Of a stretch of DNA of 64,000 bases, positions 1-8,802 are shown piece by piece. Under the pieces are notes generated by a model. It made no database searches. It saw nothing but the letters and a program-made list of their open reading frames with translations, and was not told the origin of the DNA. Both the position numbers and the translations under genes were made by a program. Origin of the DNA: Neobacillus jeddahensis (GTDB lineage Bacteria; Bacillota; Bacilli; Bacillales; Cytobacillaceae); NCBI RefSeq assembly GCF_000612625.1, contig NZ_CCAS010000016.1:1-64000 (forward strand). Direction: 5' to 3'. Numbering within the stretch: the stretch's first letter is position 1; every line of letters begins with the position of its first letter.

Positions 1-17
1 CAGCACTCTGAGTGCTG
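1..17 (-). terminator. Possible terminator stem at the window edge
   Basis: A 7-bp perfect hairpin (CAGCACT, 3-nt loop, AGTGCTG) lies just past the stop codon of the minus-strand hemolysin III gene. The T-tract expected on the minus strand would fall outside the window, so it cannot be checked. Confidence 0.35.
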
Positions 18-21
18 TTCT

Positions 22-669
22 TCATTTAATTGGTAAGACATACAATAACACACAAAAGAAATGAGCAATACTTCCAACCATTACAAAGAGATGCCATACC
101 GCATGGTGATACTTGAAAGCCCGCCAAACATAAAAGATCGCTCCCAGTGTATAGGCACCGCCGCCGATGACTAGGTACATCAACCCTTCTGGCGAAAGAT
201 TTTCAAGTAAAGGGTTCCAGGCTAAAACAATTAACCATCCCATGATGACATAGAGAATGGTTGAACTAAATAAATACTTTTTTACAAAAAAACATTTAAA
301 TACGGTACCAGCAATAGCGAGACCCCAAACGACGCCGAAGAGTGACCAACCCAATGTCCCTTTAATGACGATTAATAAAAAAGGCGTATAGGTCCCCGCA
401 ATAAAAAAATAAATGGAGGAATGATCTAAAATCTCAAACACATCCTTGGCCTTTCCTTCAGGTAAACTGTGGAGCAAGGTGGAGGACATATAAAGGATGA
501 ACATAGTAATACCGAAAATCGAGAAGCTAACGACATGCAAAATTGACCCATAAAGGGATGCATAAACAATTAAAATAACTAAGGCAGAAATGCTAAGTAA
601 TGCTCCAATTCCATGTGTAATCGAATTAGCTATTTCCTCCTGTTTAGAAAAAGTATGTGTTGCTGCCAA
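22..669 (-). CDS. Hemolysin III family (PAQR-like) integral membrane protein
   Basis: This 215-residue protein has about seven hydrophobic segments and the HlyIII/PAQR arrangement: an N-terminal HGIGA motif (H19), STLLHS (H67), DHSSI (D82, H83) and a C-terminal HHAVWHLF stretch (H188, H189, H193). In this superfamily the conserved His/Asp residues bind a metal. The start is TTG; an AAAGGAG ribosome site (minus strand, 678-684) sits 8-9 nt upstream and fixes it. The length is normal for the family. It stands alone between the window edge and a long intergenic region. Family members are membrane proteins whose hemolytic role is doubtful. The family is clear, the physiological role unknown. Confidence 0.88.
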   Translation of the reverse strand: MAATHTFSKQEEIANSITHGIGALLSISALVILIVYASLYGSILHVVSFSIFGITMFILYMSSTLLHSLPEGKAKDVFEILDHSSIYFFIAGTYTPFLLIVIKGTLGWSLFGVVWGLAIAGTVFKCFFVKKYLFSSTILYVIMGWLIVLAWNPLLENLSPEGLMYLVIGGGAYTLGAIFYVWRAFKYHHAVWHLFVMVGSIAHFFCVLLYVLPIK

Positions 670-830
670 TGATAAGACTCCTTTCTATACTTACTACTCC
701 ACGCAGGGAGAGTTTCAAATAAATTCACATCTATTTAATCAAAATAACATGTTCATAGATCCTAGACAATGGACACTTATCATATGAAAAATGACAGAAA
801 CGGAAAATAATTTCCCACCGAACCTTTCTT

Positions 831-857
831 AAACTATTAATTAAACCTTAATAGTTT
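831..857. promoter_or_regulatory. 10-bp inverted repeat upstream of the candidate sRNA promoter
   Basis: AAACTATTAA (831-840) and TTAATAGTTT (848-857) form a perfect inverted repeat with a 7-nt spacer. A TACAAT -10 element lies at 874-879 with no good -35, and the likely transcript start is near 886. The dyad is therefore centred about 42 nt upstream of the start, where class II activators bind. Binding by an activator or repressor is inference. Confidence 0.45.
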
Positions 858-884
858 GTTCATATTTGTCCAATACAATGTAAA

Positions 885-970
885 TAGGTTCTCGGAAGAA
901 CCTTAAACCTCCGCCCCCTTTTATATAGATTTGTTTAACTGCCCGGTTATGTAGCCGGGTAATTTTTTTG
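885..970 (+). ncRNA. Candidate C-rich small RNA with its own terminator
   Basis: About 7 nt after the TACAAT box (874-879) comes a GGTTCT/AGAACC hairpin with a CGGA loop (887-902). An unpaired C-rich stretch (about 907-919) follows, then an intrinsic terminator with CCCGG/CCGGG stem (942-959) and seven Ts. No ORF with a ribosome site fits. The 5' hairpin, C-rich single strand and terminator recall Bacillus antisense regulators such as FsrA or RoxS; that comparison is architectural only. The remainder of the 670-1081 gap (670-830 and 971-1066) shows nothing I can name. Confidence 0.45.
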
Positions 971-1081
971 TCTACATATCCATTTTTTCTTTTCAAAACA
1001 CTTTTCTTTAATCGTAAGTATACATTTCTAAAACCCTGTCAATAACAATATCAACTAAGTGTAACTGAGAGGGTGTTAGTA

Positions 1082-1432
1082 ATGAAGGGAATCTATTTTA
1101 TTAATGAGAGGATCAGTTTTGAAGGTTTTTCGAAAGAAGAAAGTATACAAATGCAAGAACAAGCCATTAAGAACTTTCTATCTGTTCAAAACATACAAGT
1201 AGTCACGCTTAATCCGCACCAATTGAATGAATATTATAGCATTCCACATGCCCTACTCTATGATCTAAAAAAAGAAAACAGCCAGTTTGACTGTTTAGTC
1301 TATTATTCACTTCCAGCTATTGCTGATTTTATTTATACCTATCCCGCAAAATGGCTTATCTTAAAAAGCTTTTTTAAAGAAATCATCAATGTCGATAAAT
1401 CATCCGACTTTACTATTCAACAAGTTATTTAA
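1082..1432 (+). CDS. Small protein resembling a resolvase N-terminal domain
   Basis: A 116-residue protein whose first 40 residues follow the pattern of serine-recombinase N-terminal domains: a GIYFI strand, an Arg-Ile-Ser triplet where those enzymes have Arg-x-Ser, then GFSKEESI and a long helix. No DNA-binding domain follows, and the chain ends where a resolvase catalytic domain would still continue. GAGAGGG (1067-1073) is 8 nt before ATG 1082, so this start is preferred over GTG at 1073. The stop directly abuts the stop of the convergent gene. It may be a repurposed or decayed domain. The fold assignment is inference. Confidence 0.6.
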   Translation: MKGIYFINERISFEGFSKEESIQMQEQAIKNFLSVQNIQVVTLNPHQLNEYYSIPHALLYDLKKENSQFDCLVYYSLPAIADFIYTYPAKWLILKSFFKEIINVDKSSDFTIQQVI

Positions 1433-2056
1433 TCAAGTTTTATTAGCTGTCCTTCTGTAGATTATCACCAAGTTTAGGAAGAAAATAATGAGCACATAAC
1501 AACCATATATCCCAATCGAATAAAGTTTATTACTGCTAAAAAGTGAACCAGCATAAGATAGGATTAGAATGTTAGGAATTTTCCCAAGCGTTGATGCCAC
1601 GAAAAAAATGATCCATTTCACACCGCTCAATCCACAAATAATATTCACAATAGGAGCCGGAATAATAGGGATAAGGCGGCACGTTAAAATTGCCACAAAC
1701 GAATTACGGTTTAGAAACTCCTCGTACTCCGTTATTTTCGGGTATTTTGCTAATTTCTCTACTGCAAAATCCCGAAATCCATATCTGCTTAAAAAGAAAA
1801 AGGCCATTGTCCCGACGATAGCGCCCGCTAACGAAATAAACACCGCTAAGGTAGCACCAAAGACCGCTCCGATTACCCCTGCTAATACAGGAAAAGGAAT
1901 AATCGGAAAAAATACACATATCGCTACCATTAACATACTAATCAAAATGGATAAATTTCCGCCTTGCTTAATCATTTCTAGCAAATCATCCTTCTGCAAG
2001 AAACCAAGAATAATAATGACTAGTAAAATACCAACGCTACTCATTCTTTTAATCAT
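1433..2056 (-). CDS. TVP38/TMEM64 (VTT domain) membrane protein
   Basis: A 207-residue polytopic membrane protein with the VTT/SNARE-associated core: FPVLAGVIGAVFG, then a Gly-rich helix (AGAIVGTMAFFF), SRYGF and a later CRLIPIIPAPIVN re-entrant segment. Members are DedA-related proteins linked to lipid scrambling or membrane homeostasis. The longest ORF begins at 2077, but ATG 2056 has AAGGA 8 nt upstream whereas the longer start has none at proper spacing. It is convergent with the small gene before it and has no visible terminator of its own. The family is clear; the substrate is not predictable. Confidence 0.85.
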   Translation of the reverse strand: MIKRMSSVGILLVIIILGFLQKDDLLEMIKQGGNLSILISMLMVAICVFFPIIPFPVLAGVIGAVFGATLAVFISLAGAIVGTMAFFFLSRYGFRDFAVEKLAKYPKITEYEEFLNRNSFVAILTCRLIPIIPAPIVNIICGLSGVKWIIFFVASTLGKIPNILILSYAGSLFSSNKLYSIGIYGCYVLIIFFLNLVIIYRRTANKT

Positions 2057-2302
2057 CTGATTATCCTTCCTCGTCATACCTGACGCTTTTTCTCCTACAA
2101 TTTATTCAGAATTGTTTGTCTTAATAGTAAAGTAATCCCTTGCTGATTTACAAGCTTAAAGACCTTGATAACTTCACAAACATGTAATAGGAATGTAGAA
2201 ATATTGTAACAAAGCTACCATGCACTTCATCTGGTTAAAATTATAATTAACCTATAGAAATCGTTTTTATGGTTAAAAATAAAACAGAATTTGGTGATAA
2301 AT

Positions 2303-3502
2303 ATGCAAGGTATTGGTAAAGGACATCCACATTCAATGGGACATCCACATTCAATGGGACATCCACATGGAGCAGGAATGAAAATTGATTATGATATGAA
2401 TCCGTTTATTGTCATTTGGGAAGTAACACGAGCATGTCAGCTTAAATGCGTTCACTGCCGCGCTGATGCTCAACTCACAAAAGATCCAAGAGAATTAACA
2501 CACGAAGAAGGCATTAATCTAATTGATCAAATTTACGAAATGGATAATCCTATGCTCGTCTTTACCGGCGGGGATTGTATGATGAGAGAAGATCTTTATC
2601 AGCTTGCTGATTATGCAATCAAAAAGGGAATGCGCGTTTCCATGACACCTAGCGCAACGGACAATGTGACCAAGGAGAAAATGAAACTCTTTAAGGACGT
2701 CGGTTTATCACGCTGGGGCTTCAGTTTAGATGGACCAACCCCTGAGATTCATGACCATTTCCGCGGAACCCCAGGTTCATTTGATTTAACGGTAGAAAAA
2801 ATTAAATACTTAAATGAATTAGATATGCCGTTACAAATCAATACGGTCATCTCACGCTATAACTATGATTCGCTTGAACAAATGTCCAAACTAGTCGGAG
2901 AACTTGGGGCTGTTATGTGGTATATTTTCTTACTTGTACCAACTGGCCGTGGTCAAATGGATGCTTGTATCTCTCCAGCTGAACATGAAAAGGTATTCCG
3001 CTGGTTGTACGATTTAAGTAAGACCGCACCATACGATATTAAAACAACCGCAGCACAGCATTATCGTCGAGTCGTCCTACAACAAAAACAGCGGGATCAT
3101 TTAATTGAAAAAGGAGAACTTCATTACGAAGACACCATTACAACTGATTTCGCTTCCATGCATGATGGCTTAAAACGTGCTCCAAAAGGGGTTAATGATG
3201 GAAATGGTTTTGCCTTCGTCTCCCACACTGGTGACGTCATGCCTAGTGGTTTATTGCCAATTGTTGGCGGGAATATCCGTGATACGCCACTTGCTGAAAT
3301 TTATCGGGAAGCCAAGGTCTTTAAGGAACTTCGCCAGCCTGACAATTATAAAGGCAAATGCGGCGTTTGCGAGTATAACAAAATTTGTGGTGGTTCCCGT
3401 TCAAGAACCTTTGCCGTTACAGGGGACTATTTGGAAAGTGAACCATTCTGTGTGTATATTCCACAAGCCATGCGGAATAAAGAGTCTACAACAACTATAT
3501 AA
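2303..3502 (+). CDS. Radical SAM/SPASM protein with His-rich N-terminus
   Basis: This 399-residue protein carries the radical SAM CxxxCxxC cluster (C45, C49, C52, in a TRACQLKCVHC context), a GGD motif in the second strand (FTGGDCMM), and a SPASM-type C-terminal Cys set (C353, C356, C362, C383) for an auxiliary iron-sulfur cluster. It belongs among the NirJ/AhbD/PqqE-like enzymes and looks like the uncharacterised TIGR04053-type family; that name is from memory. The first 30 residues hold repeated GHPHSM units. ATG 2303 is chosen because GGTGA (2293-2297) precedes it by 5 nt; TTG 2291 has no ribosome site. It is monocistronic with a strong terminator. No peptide substrate gene is adjacent. 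Confidence 0.85.
   Translation: MQGIGKGHPHSMGHPHSMGHPHGAGMKIDYDMNPFIVIWEVTRACQLKCVHCRADAQLTKDPRELTHEEGINLIDQIYEMDNPMLVFTGGDCMMREDLYQLADYAIKKGMRVSMTPSATDNVTKEKMKLFKDVGLSRWGFSLDGPTPEIHDHFRGTPGSFDLTVEKIKYLNELDMPLQINTVISRYNYDSLEQMSKLVGELGAVMWYIFLLVPTGRGQMDACISPAEHEKVFRWLYDLSKTAPYDIKTTAAQHYRRVVLQQKQRDHLIEKGELHYEDTITTDFASMHDGLKRAPKGVNDGNGFAFVSHTGDVMPSGLLPIVGGNIRDTPLAEIYREAKVFKELRQPDNYKGKCGVCEYNKICGGSRSRTFAVTGDYLESEPFCVYIPQAMRNKESTTTI
2321..2371 (+). repeat. 18-bp tandem repeat coding for GHPHSM
   Basis: Two exact 18-bp copies (2321-2338, 2339-2356) and a partial third (2357-2371) lie in frame in the radical SAM gene. They encode GHPHSM, GHPHSM and GHPHGA. Such an array can change copy number by slippage without breaking the frame. 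Confidence 0.9.
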
Positions 3503-3508
3503 TTTAGA

Positions 3509-3544
3509 GGAGGCATTTCATCTTAAGGGAATGCCTCCTTCTTT
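3509..3544 (+). terminator. Intrinsic terminator of the radical SAM gene
   Basis: GGAGGCATT (3509-3517) pairs with AATGCCTCC (3530-3538), followed by a T-rich run. Confidence 0.85.
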
Positions 3545-4643
3545 ATTCAATTAACCCTGTATCCTCGATTTGAACTTTTGTTTGAACTTTAAAGGCAATC
3601 GTTGGATAAATCTGTTTCCATTGTTCCCAATCATCATTATTGAAGTGCCTAGAACGGTACCGCAATCCAAATCCAATCGGATCTAGATTCGCTTTTTGAA
3701 TTTTAACAAGTATATTTTTAACTTCCTTACTGATTGATTTTTCGGCGGCTCTCTCAAAATCAGATAATTTTTCTTTTGGGACCCGCTTTGTAGTTTCCTC
3801 CAAATTCCCCTCAACTGATACATTTACCTTAATAAAGGGTGCTTTTCCTTTAGGCGTTACTATTTTATATTTCGTATTTACCTTATGGGTATCAATAACG
3901 ATCGTCGTTTTTCCTCTGGTAATCTTATTTGAACTTTTCTCCTCACGTCTTCTAAGAAAATTTAATATTTTTGTCTCTTCTGGTGGTAGTGTCAATATCA
4001 TATGACTTTTATTAAATAAACCAACCTTATTTATTTCAAAAAAACCCTTTTTGGCATCTATTATAGGAAGGACTGGGTCTATTCCTCTTTCAATTAACCT
4101 GTATTTCATGTCGAATAGGAATTCTGACATCACATAAGGGCTCTCCGAACCATCCTTTCCTAATGAAAGGAACAAGGCATTTGATGGAATACGCTCTGAC
4201 TTAGGTTTTACTTTTAAGACCTTGAGAGCACTAGGACGACCAATGGCTACCCAAGAGATTTTTTGGATATCTCTTCTGCGGGCAAACCAATAATAAATAC
4301 CGGCATTCCCCTTTTCTCTAACCAATTCCTCACTGAGGACGATGGCTTTAGCATGACTGAAATCAATCTCTTTATCCACCTTTGTTTTAATCATTCTAAC
4401 TGCTTCTGACATGGAATTTGCCTTTTCCGAAATAATTTGGAATTCAGTTGGAGTTTCTTTTGAAGCATTTGAGACTGCGAACTTTAAGCTAACCAAATAA
4501 CGTTTACTATTCGTTTTATCCAGATCCACTCCGATACTAACCACAAAATATCGCTTATCAATATCTTTAAAACCACAACTTGTTAACAAAAGGACGGACA
4601 TAACCACAATCATCAAATACTTCCATTTGTTTAAGAAGTTCAA
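3543..4643 (-). CDS. Ger(x)C family spore germination lipoprotein (receptor C subunit)
   Basis: A 366-residue lipoprotein with an N-terminal hydrophobic segment and lipobox LLTSC (C23), followed by the Ger(x)C signature (KRYFVVSIGVDLD) and the C-terminal domain with GLRYRSRH. C subunits of GerA-type receptors sit on the outer face of the spore inner membrane and are needed for nutrient sensing. It starts with TTG overlapping the gerB stop by 4 nt (TTGA), with a GGAGGCGG ribosome site, so it is translationally coupled. It is the last gene of a gerA-gerB-gerC operon. The length is normal. Confidence 0.92.
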   Translation of the reverse strand: MNFLNKWKYLMIVVMSVLLLTSCGFKDIDKRYFVVSIGVDLDKTNSKRYLVSLKFAVSNASKETPTEFQIISEKANSMSEAVRMIKTKVDKEIDFSHAKAIVLSEELVREKGNAGIYYWFARRRDIQKISWVAIGRPSALKVLKVKPKSERIPSNALFLSLGKDGSESPYVMSEFLFDMKYRLIERGIDPVLPIIDAKKGFFEINKVGLFNKSHMILTLPPEETKILNFLRRREEKSSNKITRGKTTIVIDTHKVNTKYKIVTPKGKAPFIKVNVSVEGNLEETTKRVPKEKLSDFERAAEKSISKEVKNILVKIQKANLDPIGFGLRYRSRHFNNDDWEQWKQIYPTIAFKVQTKVQIEDTGLIE

Positions 4644-5713
4644 GCAGCCCGCCTCCTAGCCCAGAAGAAAAATATACAGACCACGAGAAGTTCAAAGCCT
4701 AAACGTCCAATCAACCAGTACACAGTTATTTTATTTAACAGCAGTGCGTTCAGATAAATAACACCGATAACAGAGAAAACACCAAAGAAGCTAAGCACGA
4801 TCCAATTCTTTTTCATATTGACCTTTCCCCTAAAGGTTCCTTTTAATAATTCTAAAGCCACATGCCAATGAATCGAGATACTCATAAGGGATATACTCAT
4901 ATAGAACATAAGAAATAGGAAGATAACACGTTCAATCGGACTATAGACTAATCGAAGTGAATCTGCTGTTGTGATCCATGGATAAAGCAGTTCCTGAGCC
5001 CCATCTGAACCATGGAACCCAATTGGGATAAAGAATGTAGTAAATAAATTGAACACCCCTAAAACTGTAATAATAAAGAAATTCCATAATTTTAATTTCC
5101 CTTTTATGACTCTATTAAAGATAATTAAGTTTGTATAACCTGAAAAGCAGTAGGTTGCCGCAGCAATCGCTTTTAAACTAGGCCACGCCCATATATGCGT
5201 GCCTACCTCTAGCATCGAATCCCAACTAAGATACTCATTTGAGAATGCCTTAAAAATAATAAAGGCAATTAAGGGAGTATTGAGGAAAAGGATAATTTCT
5301 AAAAGATACATAACCCTATCTGTCGGCATCTGAATAATTAGAAATAATGCAGCTAAAAAAATGGTTAGTAGCAGTAGCTTAGGCATCTCGGGGTTAATAA
5401 ATCGAGTTAAAATATCAATAAAACTTATCAATGTAATTAGCCCTGCTGTGAACCATACCAGTTGAATGCCAACTAAATGTACTACTCCGAACCAGTGATG
5501 CTTAAGTAGACTTATTATCTCTGGAAGACCTTGTTGCGGAAACTTAGTGAGAGTAGTGCTAAAAAGGTAGTTTAAAGCAATGCCAATGGGAATGGCGATT
5601 AACACCCCCATTACAGCTCCATCATAACGATATTCAATTAAAATCTTCGGTACAAAAATAATGACATTAATGAGCATATTCAGTAACACTAAATATAAAA
5701 AGTAACGATTCAT
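4640..5713 (-). CDS. GerB-type spore germination permease (receptor B subunit)
   Basis: A 357-residue protein with about ten membrane segments, of the APC-related endospore germination permease family. The B subunit binds the nutrient germinant in characterised Bacillus receptors. ATG 5713 has AGGAGGGGGT just upstream. The gene overlaps the C subunit by 4 nt and follows the A subunit by about 22 nt, giving the classic A-B-C order. The germinant cannot be predicted from sequence. Confidence 0.92.
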   Translation of the reverse strand: MNRYFLYLVLLNMLINVIIFVPKILIEYRYDGAVMGVLIAIPIGIALNYLFSTTLTKFPQQGLPEIISLLKHHWFGVVHLVGIQLVWFTAGLITLISFIDILTRFINPEMPKLLLLTIFLAALFLIIQMPTDRVMYLLEIILFLNTPLIAFIIFKAFSNEYLSWDSMLEVGTHIWAWPSLKAIAAATYCFSGYTNLIIFNRVIKGKLKLWNFFIITVLGVFNLFTTFFIPIGFHGSDGAQELLYPWITTADSLRLVYSPIERVIFLFLMFYMSISLMSISIHWHVALELLKGTFRGKVNMKKNWIVLSFFGVFSVIGVIYLNALLLNKITVYWLIGRLGFELLVVCIFFFWARRRAA

Positions 5714-5735
5714 AGCCCACCCCCTCCTAATAATT

Positions 5736-7073
5736 TCACAATTTCTTACTCGGTTTACTTTGAATCAGGGTAAGGAATGGCTGTCCAAAGCTATCTAGTT
5801 TCACCATATAGGCCACCAGCAGCAAAAATCCAAACACGACACCAACTAAACCAAAGATGGTTCCCAAGACTAAGACAAAATATTTCATAATTCTTAGTGT
5901 AAAACTGAAAGCGTTGATGGGAACAACAAAGTTTGAAATGGCCACTGAAGATGTAATGATAATCATAATATTACTGACAAGTCCTGCCTCCGTTGCTGCT
6001 TGTCCAAGGATTAACCCTCCTACTGTTGTTGCCGTTGGTCCAATTGCTTTTGGCAGCCGAATACTTGCTTCAGTCAGCATTTCCATCATAAACAGCATTA
6101 GCAATACCTCTATAAATGATGGATATGGGACACTTGTCCGACTTCCAGCGATATTTAACGCTAATTGAACCCTAAATAACTCGGGATTATAACTGGTTAC
6201 TGCCACATAAAGTCCTGGGAGAACTAGGCTAGTCATAAAACCGATATACCGTAAAACCAGTAAAAATTTTGCCACCCAATAGGTTTGATAAATATCTTCC
6301 ATCGACGACATAAAATCCTTCATGACAGTTGGAAGGACAACCGCAAATGGAGACCCACTGACAAGTAAAATAATCTTTCCAGCAGCGATATTCACTACCA
6401 CCCTATCAGGTCTTTCCGTCACAAGCATTACGGGTATGAGTGCCCGGTTGCTTTTTTTTATGATATCTAACAATTGTTCCCCTGTTTGAAACATTTCAAT
6501 GTCAATGGATGATAAAAATTGCTTTATTTTATGTAATGTTTGTATGTCGGCAACCTTACGATCATGAATTATCATGACTTTCGTTTTTGAAATGGTCCCA
6601 ACTGTTGTTGATTCCACTTCTAGTGTGTTTTGAGGATATCTCTGCCTAATAAGTCCGATGTTCGTCGGTAAACTTTCACTGAACCCTGATTGTGGGCCTT
6701 GAATGGTTGTTTCAACAGTTGTATCCAAAACCGAGTTATTTCGATCAACCTTACTATCCAACAGGAAAATATGGTCCTGATAAAACAGAATGGCATCCCC
6801 TCTAATTAATTCATCAAGAGCACCATCCTCTTTTTCAAACATTTTTATAGTAGGCAGCGATTGAAGATAATCTAAAAACTGGTCAGGATTAGCTATTTCG
6901 AAAAAAGGGATAATCAAATTATCTTTAATAACCATTCCATCACTGACTGTTTTAATATAGAGTATTTCAATGTATTTTTCTTTTGTATGGAGTTCTTTAT
7001 AAACAACATCTTCAGACGGCAGAATTTTATTTCTCAAGCTTTCTTTGATTATTTGAACTTTGTTTGATGGCAT
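5736..7073 (-). CDS. GerA-type spore germination protein (receptor A subunit), short C-terminus
   Basis: This protein has the GerA architecture: an N-terminal soluble domain with the GPQSGFSESLPTNI motif (family form GPxxxFxESLxTN), then a C-terminal membrane domain with LPGLYVA, PYPSFIE and GLILGQAA motifs. ATG 7073 is chosen because AGAGG lies 7 nt upstream; the longer start at 7127 lacks a ribosome site. That gives 445 residues, shorter than usual (about 480-520). The end, after SFGQPFL, lacks the cytoplasmic tail typical of the family. No sporulation sigma-factor promoter could be assigned firmly. The family is certain; function of the shortened tail is open. Confidence 0.9.
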   Translation of the reverse strand: MPSNKVQIIKESLRNKILPSEDVVYKELHTKEKYIEILYIKTVSDGMVIKDNLIIPFFEIANPDQFLDYLQSLPTIKMFEKEDGALDELIRGDAILFYQDHIFLLDSKVDRNNSVLDTTVETTIQGPQSGFSESLPTNIGLIRQRYPQNTLEVESTTVGTISKTKVMIIHDRKVADIQTLHKIKQFLSSIDIEMFQTGEQLLDIIKKSNRALIPVMLVTERPDRVVVNIAAGKIILLVSGSPFAVVLPTVMKDFMSSMEDIYQTYWVAKFLLVLRYIGFMTSLVLPGLYVAVTSYNPELFRVQLALNIAGSRTSVPYPSFIEVLLMLFMMEMLTEASIRLPKAIGPTATTVGGLILGQAATEAGLVSNIMIIITSSVAISNFVVPINAFSFTLRIMKYFVLVLGTIFGLVGVVFGFLLLVAYMVKLDSFGQPFLTLIQSKPSKKL

Positions 7074-7253
7074 TTTTCTACCTCTCATTGAACTTCTTTC
7101 TACATAATGTCCCGCTATGATTGGCATTTTATTCTAAAAAGTAGTTCCCCGTATCGATTGAACTTCTTTAAAAATTCATTCCGTTCGTGTTTGTTTATTT
7201 TATTTTGCCAATCGATTATAGTGGATAGAGAAGAATGACAATAAGGAGATTTT

Positions 7254-8204
7254 ATGATTAGAATAATTGCAGTGGATAATAATTTTGATGTGTTAAACAA
7301 CGTTGAGATTGCAGAGGTGGTCAACGGGGATTTTCGTTGGTACTGGATTGATTTTCACCAGCCAAGCAAGGAAGAAATAGACTTTCTTAGAAGCCCTCTT
7401 TCTTTCCATCCTTTAGCAATAGAAGATTGCGTGAACCATTTGCAACGTCCGAAGCTGGATTACTACGAGGGCTATACATTTTTTGTTACACAAGCACTTA
7501 ATGAACTATCAATGTCTAGAGAAGAGATTAATTTCTTTCTTGGTGAGAATTATATCGTCACTTTTCATCATCAACCATCAAGCGTAATCGATGAAGTATG
7601 GGAAAGATTAACCGTGTCAAAAACTATTGAAAAGTGGGATCCCTCGCATATTCTTTACTTTGTCCTTGATCAAATGGTCGATCATTATTTCCCACATGTA
7701 TATCAAATTGAAGATATGCTATCTGAAATTGATGAGAATTCAAAAGGAAGATCGATGGAAACATTGCTAGATGATTTATTTGGCACGAGACATCGCCTAC
7801 TTTCTTTACGGCATACGATTACCCCGATGCGTGATCTGTTATATAGAATATTAAACTCTCAACGGGAAACTTACATTCAAGGAAAACATGAGTACTTTTC
7901 TGATATCCATGACCATCTATTAAAATTAACGGAAATGGTTGAGGCGAATCGTGAATTAACGACTGACATTCGAGATAGCTATATTTCACTCAATTCCCAT
8001 CAAACGAATCATGTAATGAAGGTATTAACGGTTATCACTACGATTTTCATGCCCATTACCTTCATCGCAGGTTTATATGGTATGAATTTTCACTATATGC
8101 CTGAATTAAGCTGGAAATATGGGTACTTTGGCTCTTTATTCCTAATGGTCATCGTTACAGTCGCTATGTCATTATGGTTTAAGAAAAAAGGATGGTTTAA
8201 ATAG
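7254..8204 (+). CDS. corA: CorA-type divalent cation (Mg/Co) channel
   Basis: A 316-residue protein with a long cytosolic N-terminal alpha/beta and helical domain, two C-terminal membrane helices and the hallmark YGMNF motif (G276, M277, N278) at the end of the first. CorA forms a pentameric magnesium channel in the plasma membrane. ATG 7254 has AAGGAG at about 5 nt. It is divergent from the ger operon and ends at a terminator. The loop after GMN reads FHYMPELSW, consistent with the MPEL signature of the family. Confidence 0.92.
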   Translation: MIRIIAVDNNFDVLNNVEIAEVVNGDFRWYWIDFHQPSKEEIDFLRSPLSFHPLAIEDCVNHLQRPKLDYYEGYTFFVTQALNELSMSREEINFFLGENYIVTFHHQPSSVIDEVWERLTVSKTIEKWDPSHILYFVLDQMVDHYFPHVYQIEDMLSEIDENSKGRSMETLLDDLFGTRHRLLSLRHTITPMRDLLYRILNSQRETYIQGKHEYFSDIHDHLLKLTEMVEANRELTTDIRDSYISLNSHQTNHVMKVLTVITTIFMPITFIAGLYGMNFHYMPELSWKYGYFGSLFLMVIVTVAMSLWFKKKGWFK

Positions 8205-8217
8205 GCACATAAAAATA

Positions 8218-8263
8218 CAGGCAGCAGGACTAGTGAATCTAATCATGCTACCTGTTCTTTTTT
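8218..8263 (+). terminator. Intrinsic terminator after corA
   Basis: CAGGCAGCA (8218-8226) pairs with TGCTACCTG (8246-8254) with one mismatch, followed by TTCTTTTTT. Confidence 0.75.
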
Positions 8264-8270
8264 ACTATCG

Positions 8271-8582
8271 TTACTCCCACTCTTGATAGTCAACGGTCCC
8301 ACCCGTTAAGTCGATCGTATTTCGCTCGCCTTTATAAAAGGTCTTCCCATCTTTTTTAAAGATTAAATTATCATACGTATATACCTTTTGTCCGTTCGGT
8401 AAATGAATAACAACCTTTTCCCCTAAATCCTCTGATGGTGCTTCTATTTCGATCGTACTCTGATAGTAGTAGCGAAAAACAAAGAAACTTAACGATAGAA
8501 TCATGCAAGCTACAATGAAAAGAAATAGACCTCTCCAAGAAAATTGCTTCGCCTTTTGGTTATATAGTTCTACTCTGGTCAA
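8271..8582 (-). CDS. Small membrane-anchored protein of unknown function
   Basis: A 103-residue protein with one membrane helix (about residues 18-40) followed by a polar C-terminal domain likely outside the cell. TTG 8582 is the start; GGAGGAG lies 6-7 nt upstream. It stands alone, convergent with corA. No family recognised. Confidence 0.7.
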   Translation of the reverse strand: MTRVELYNQKAKQFSWRGLFLFIVACMILSLSFFVFRYYYQSTIEIEAPSEDLGEKVVIHLPNGQKVYTYDNLIFKKDGKTFYKGERNTIDLTGGTVDYQEWE

Positions 8583-8802
8583 CCTTTTCTCCTCCGTTTG
8601 TACAAATGTGATTCACAACCACAATTTTTAAAATAATTAGAATAGTTCCATTTATGCCCACATATATCACTTTTAAACCCTCAACACCCATTAACATATG
8701 CGTAAGGACGTAAAAAGTTGACCAATATCTTATTTTTTCACATGGGAATTTTGATTTTATGTATAATAGTAACGAATGAAAATTCAGAAAGGGGGACCAT
8801 CA

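Noticed and set aside
590..787. Plus-strand ORF of 65 codons over the hemolysin III promoter region
   Set aside because: It overlaps the antisense of a clear gene and the leader region, has no ribosome site and no recognisable protein pattern.
1569..2060. 163-codon plus-strand ORF
   Set aside because: It is the exact antisense shadow of the TVP38 gene; composition is Pro/Ile/Thr-rich and lacks a ribosome site.
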